NCBI RefSeq assembly: GCF_000753865.1
Contig: NZ_JQFW01000027.1
Coordinates: 1-64,000 of the forward strand
Source of the DNA: Alteromonas sp. LOR
GTDB lineage: Bacteria > Pseudomonadota > Gammaproteobacteria > Enterobacterales > Alteromonadaceae
Direction: 5' to 3'
DNA length: 64,000 bases
Shown: positions 61,864 to 64,000 of the stretch, piece after piece
Layout: the number at the start of each line of letters is the position of its first letter
Position numbering within the stretch: position 1 is the stretch's first letter
Made by a program: the position numbers and the translations under genes
The notes under the pieces: generated by a model
Told to the model about the DNA's origin: nothing
The model's database searches: none
Seen by the model: the letters and a program-made list of their open reading frames with translations, nothing else

Positions 61864-64000
61864 ATGCCAAAACGTACCGACATAAAAAGTATTCTTATTA
61901 TAGGTGCTGGCCCTATTGTTATCGGCCAGGCCTGTGAATTTGATTATTCAGGCGCTCAAGCGTGTAAAGCGCTGCGTGAAGAAGGTTACCGCGTCATTCT
62001 GGTTAACTCTAACCCAGCGACGATAATGACCGACCCCGAAATGGCAGATGCCACTTACATCGAGCCAATTCACTGGGAAGTAGTACGCAAAATAATTGAG
62101 AAAGAGCGTCCAGATGCCATTCTTCCTACTATGGGTGGGCAAACGGCACTCAACTGCGCACTCGAGTTAGACAAGCACGGTGTGCTTGAAGAGTTTGGTT
62201 GCGAGCTTATCGGCGCTACTGCTGATGCTATCGATAAAGCTGAAAACCGCGAGCGTTTCGACAAAGCAATGAAGAACATTGGGCTTGAATGTCCACGTGC
62301 TGAAATTGCTCACACCATGGATGAAGCCCATGACGTGCTTAGCCGCATTGGCTTCCCATGTATTATCCGTCCCTCGTTTACTATGGGCGGAACCGGTGGC
62401 GGTATTGCTTACAACATTGACGAATTCAACGAAATTTGTACCCGAGGCCTCGACCTTTCACCTACAAACGAACTGCTTATTGACGAGTCTTTGCTAGGGT
62501 GGAAAGAATACGAGATGGAAGTGGTTCGCGATAAAGCAGACAACTGCATTATTGTTTGTACCATTGAGAATTTCGACCCCATGGGTGTTCACACTGGCGA
62601 CTCGATTACTGTAGCGCCAGCACAAACTCTGACCGACAAAGAATTCCAAATTATGCGAAATGCTGCCATGGCGGTACTTCGTGAAATTGGTGTTGAGACC
62701 GGCGGTTCAAACGTTCAGTTTGGTGTTGACCCTGAAACAGGGCGCTTGGTTATCATCGAAATGAACCCTCGCGTATCCCGCTCTTCTGCGTTGGCGTCTA
62801 AAGCGACAGGTTTCCCTATTGCTAAAGTAGCTGCCAAGCTTGCGGTAGGTTATACCCTTGATGAGTTAGCGAATGACATTACTGGTGGTTTAACGCCGGC
62901 GTCTTTCGAACCGTCTATCGATTACGTTGTGACTAAAATTCCACGCTTTAACTTCGAAAAGTTCGCCGGTGCAAATGACCGTTTAACTACGCAGATGAAG
63001 TCTGTTGGTGAGGTAATGGCCATTGGACGTAACCAGCAAGAATCATTGCAAAAAGCATTGCGTGGTTTAGAAGTGGGTGCTAACGGCCTGAACTCAATGG
63101 TGGATTTAGACGATTCTGAATCACGCAACAAGGTGATATACGAATTACGTCAACCAGGCGCTGAGCGAATTTGGTACATCGGCGATGCATTCCGCATGGG
63201 CATGAGTGTCGATGAAGTATTCGACTTAACCAATATCGACCGCTGGTACTTGGTGCAGCTAGAAGACTTGATTAAACACGAAGCTCAGATTGCTGAACTT
63301 GGATTGCCTGGCATAGACACAGACCTTATGCGCACACTTAAGCGTAAAGGTTTCTCAGATTCTCGTCTTGCAGAGCTGACCAAAGTAGCGGAAAGCGACG
63401 TGCGTGAAACGCGCAGAGAGTTCGGTATTGCGCCGGTGTATAAGCGTGTTGATACCTGTGCTGCTGAATTTTCTACCAGCACCGCCTACATGTATTCAAC
63501 CTATGATGAAGAGTGTGAAGCCAACCCAACAGACCGTGACAAAATTATGGTTATTGGCGGCGGACCGAACCGTATTGGTCAAGGTATTGAGTTTGATTAC
63601 TGTTGTGTTCACGCGGCTTTATCGATGCGTGAAGATGGTTACGAAACCATTATGGTTAACTGTAACCCAGAAACGGTTTCTACCGATTATGACACTTCTG
63701 ACCGCTTGTATTTCGAGCCTGTCACCCTTGAAGATGTGCTTGAAATTGTTGAAAAAGAGAAGCCAAAAGGCGTCATCGTTCAGTACGGTGGGCAAACGCC
63801 CCTTAAGCTTGCACGGGCCCTTGAAGCTGCGGGCGTACCAATTATGGGTACCTCACCTGATGCGATTGACCGCGCGGAAGACCGCGAGCGTTTCCAGCAG
63901 ATGGTTAACAAGCTGAATCTTAAGCAGCCTGCTAACTCTACGGTTACCAATGTAGAGCAAGCACTAGCGATGGCCGAAGAAATTGGCTTTCCGTTAGTCG
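61864..64000 (+). CDS. carB: Carbamoyl-phosphate synthase large subunit (partial, runs off right edge)
   Basis: The first about 712 of an expected 1070-plus residues; the frame is still open at base 64000. It opens [33 protein letters not shown], the carboxyphosphate domain. The ATP-grasp segment [13 protein letters not shown], the [19 protein letters not shown] block and the oligomerisation region follow. The second half begins at [21 protein letters not shown] (about 562). It synthesises carbamoyl phosphate from bicarbonate, ATP and ammonia channelled from CarA. ATG 61864 has TAGGA upstream and lies 12 bp after carA, so the two are translated from one mRNA. Confidence 0.97.
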   Translation, partial: MPKRTDIKSILIIGAGPIVIGQACEFDYSGAQACKALREEGYRVILVNSNPATIMTDPEMADATYIEPIHWEVVRKIIEKERPDAILPTMGGQTALNCALELDKHGVLEEFGCELIGATADAIDKAENRERFDKAMKNIGLECPRAEIAHTMDEAHDVLSRIGFPCIIRPSFTMGGTGGGIAYNIDEFNEICTRGLDLSPTNELLIDESLLGWKEYEMEVVRDKADNCIIVCTIENFDPMGVHTGDSITVAPAQTLTDKEFQIMRNAAMAVLREIGVETGGSNVQFGVDPETGRLVIIEMNPRVSRSSALASKATGFPIAKVAAKLAVGYTLDELANDITGGLTPASFEPSIDYVVTKIPRFNFEKFAGANDRLTTQMKSVGEVMAIGRNQQESLQKALRGLEVGANGLNSMVDLDDSESRNKVIYELRQPGAERIWYIGDAFRMGMSVDEVFDLTNIDRWYLVQLEDLIKHEAQIAELGLPGIDTDLMRTLKRKGFSDSRLAELTKVAESDVRETRREFGIAPVYKRVDTCAAEFSTSTAYMYSTYDEECEANPTDRDKIMVIGGGPNRIGQGIEFDYCCVHAALSMREDGYETIMVNCNPETVSTDYDTSDRLYFEPVTLEDVLEIVEKEKPKGVIVQYGGQTPLKLARALEAAGVPIMGTSPDAIDRAEDRERFQQMVNKLNLKQPANSTVTNVEQALAMAEEIGFPLV

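Overview
The window looks like chromosome from a marine gammaproteobacterium of the Alteromonadaceae, most likely Alteromonas or a close relative. This is judged from gene content and protein style (DUF3718, a BamE/RecN/NadK block, many TonB receptors, Dps, CrbS/CrbR-type regulation), not from a database search. No rRNA, tRNA, CRISPR array, transposase or phage gene was found. About 50 protein genes are supported, and the last one (carB) runs off the right edge.

Layout. 1-14.5 kb is mixed accessory and housekeeping DNA: a C-terminally shortened spondin-domain protein, an aldo/keto reductase (dkgB), an outer-membrane barrel, an orphan formyltransferase, a MAPEG protein, a stand-alone topoisomerase IB, a ParDE toxin-antitoxin pair with a visible autoregulatory promoter, a fatty-acid/sterol hydroxylase, a diguanylate cyclase, a maltose-type O-acetyltransferase, a repeat lipoprotein and a DUF445 protein. 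14.7-17 kb is a leftward three-gene cassette: GT2 glycosyltransferase, YqcI/YcgG (GntA-like heme N-hydroxylase family) and DUF1989. 17.2-24.8 kb is a leftward beta-glucan (laminarin-type) utilisation locus: a GH16 lipoprotein with four C-terminal modules, a TonB receptor and a clan-A glycosidase. The cassette and the glucan locus share the same palindrome (TTAGAC-N4-GTCTAA) in their upstream regions.

25.5-31.8 kb carries tpm, bamE, recN (two LexA-like boxes), DUF805, dps and nadK, all leftward. 31.8-39.2 kb is a poly(3-hydroxybutyrate) utilisation locus: GntP-type permease, exported MetX-like hydrolase, PHB depolymerase and 3-hydroxybutyrate dehydrogenase leftward, with a divergent TonB receptor. 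39.5-50.2 kb holds a LuxR-type response regulator (CrbR/ErdR-like), a GST, three unrecognised proteins, a hybrid kinase and a large SLC5-fused hybrid kinase (CrbS/MxtR-like). The conserved grpE / nadK-recN-bamE neighbourhood is therefore split by about 18.6 kb.

50.3-54.6 kb is the heat-shock group grpE-dnaK-dnaJ with sigma-32-like promoters before grpE and dnaK. 54.9-59.2 kb has a DUF3718 protein, cytochrome c' with an FNR-like box, propionyl-CoA synthetase (prpE) and a cytochrome b. 59.4-64 kb is dapB-carA-carB, with a clear carA promoter, a terminator-like leader hairpin and a TTG start for carA.

How it fits together: the organism degrades algal beta-glucan and PHB outside or on the cell surface, imports the products through TonB receptors and a permease, and senses small carboxylates through CrbS/CrbR, whose usual target is acyl-CoA synthetase expression. 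Two threads stand out. One is the GT2-YqcI-DUF1989 cassette, whose two central families both have precedents in guanidino chemistry and which shares an operator-like site with the glucan locus. The other is a pervasive pattern of short (13-25 bp) tandem duplications, often just past stop codons and also inside low-complexity coding segments.
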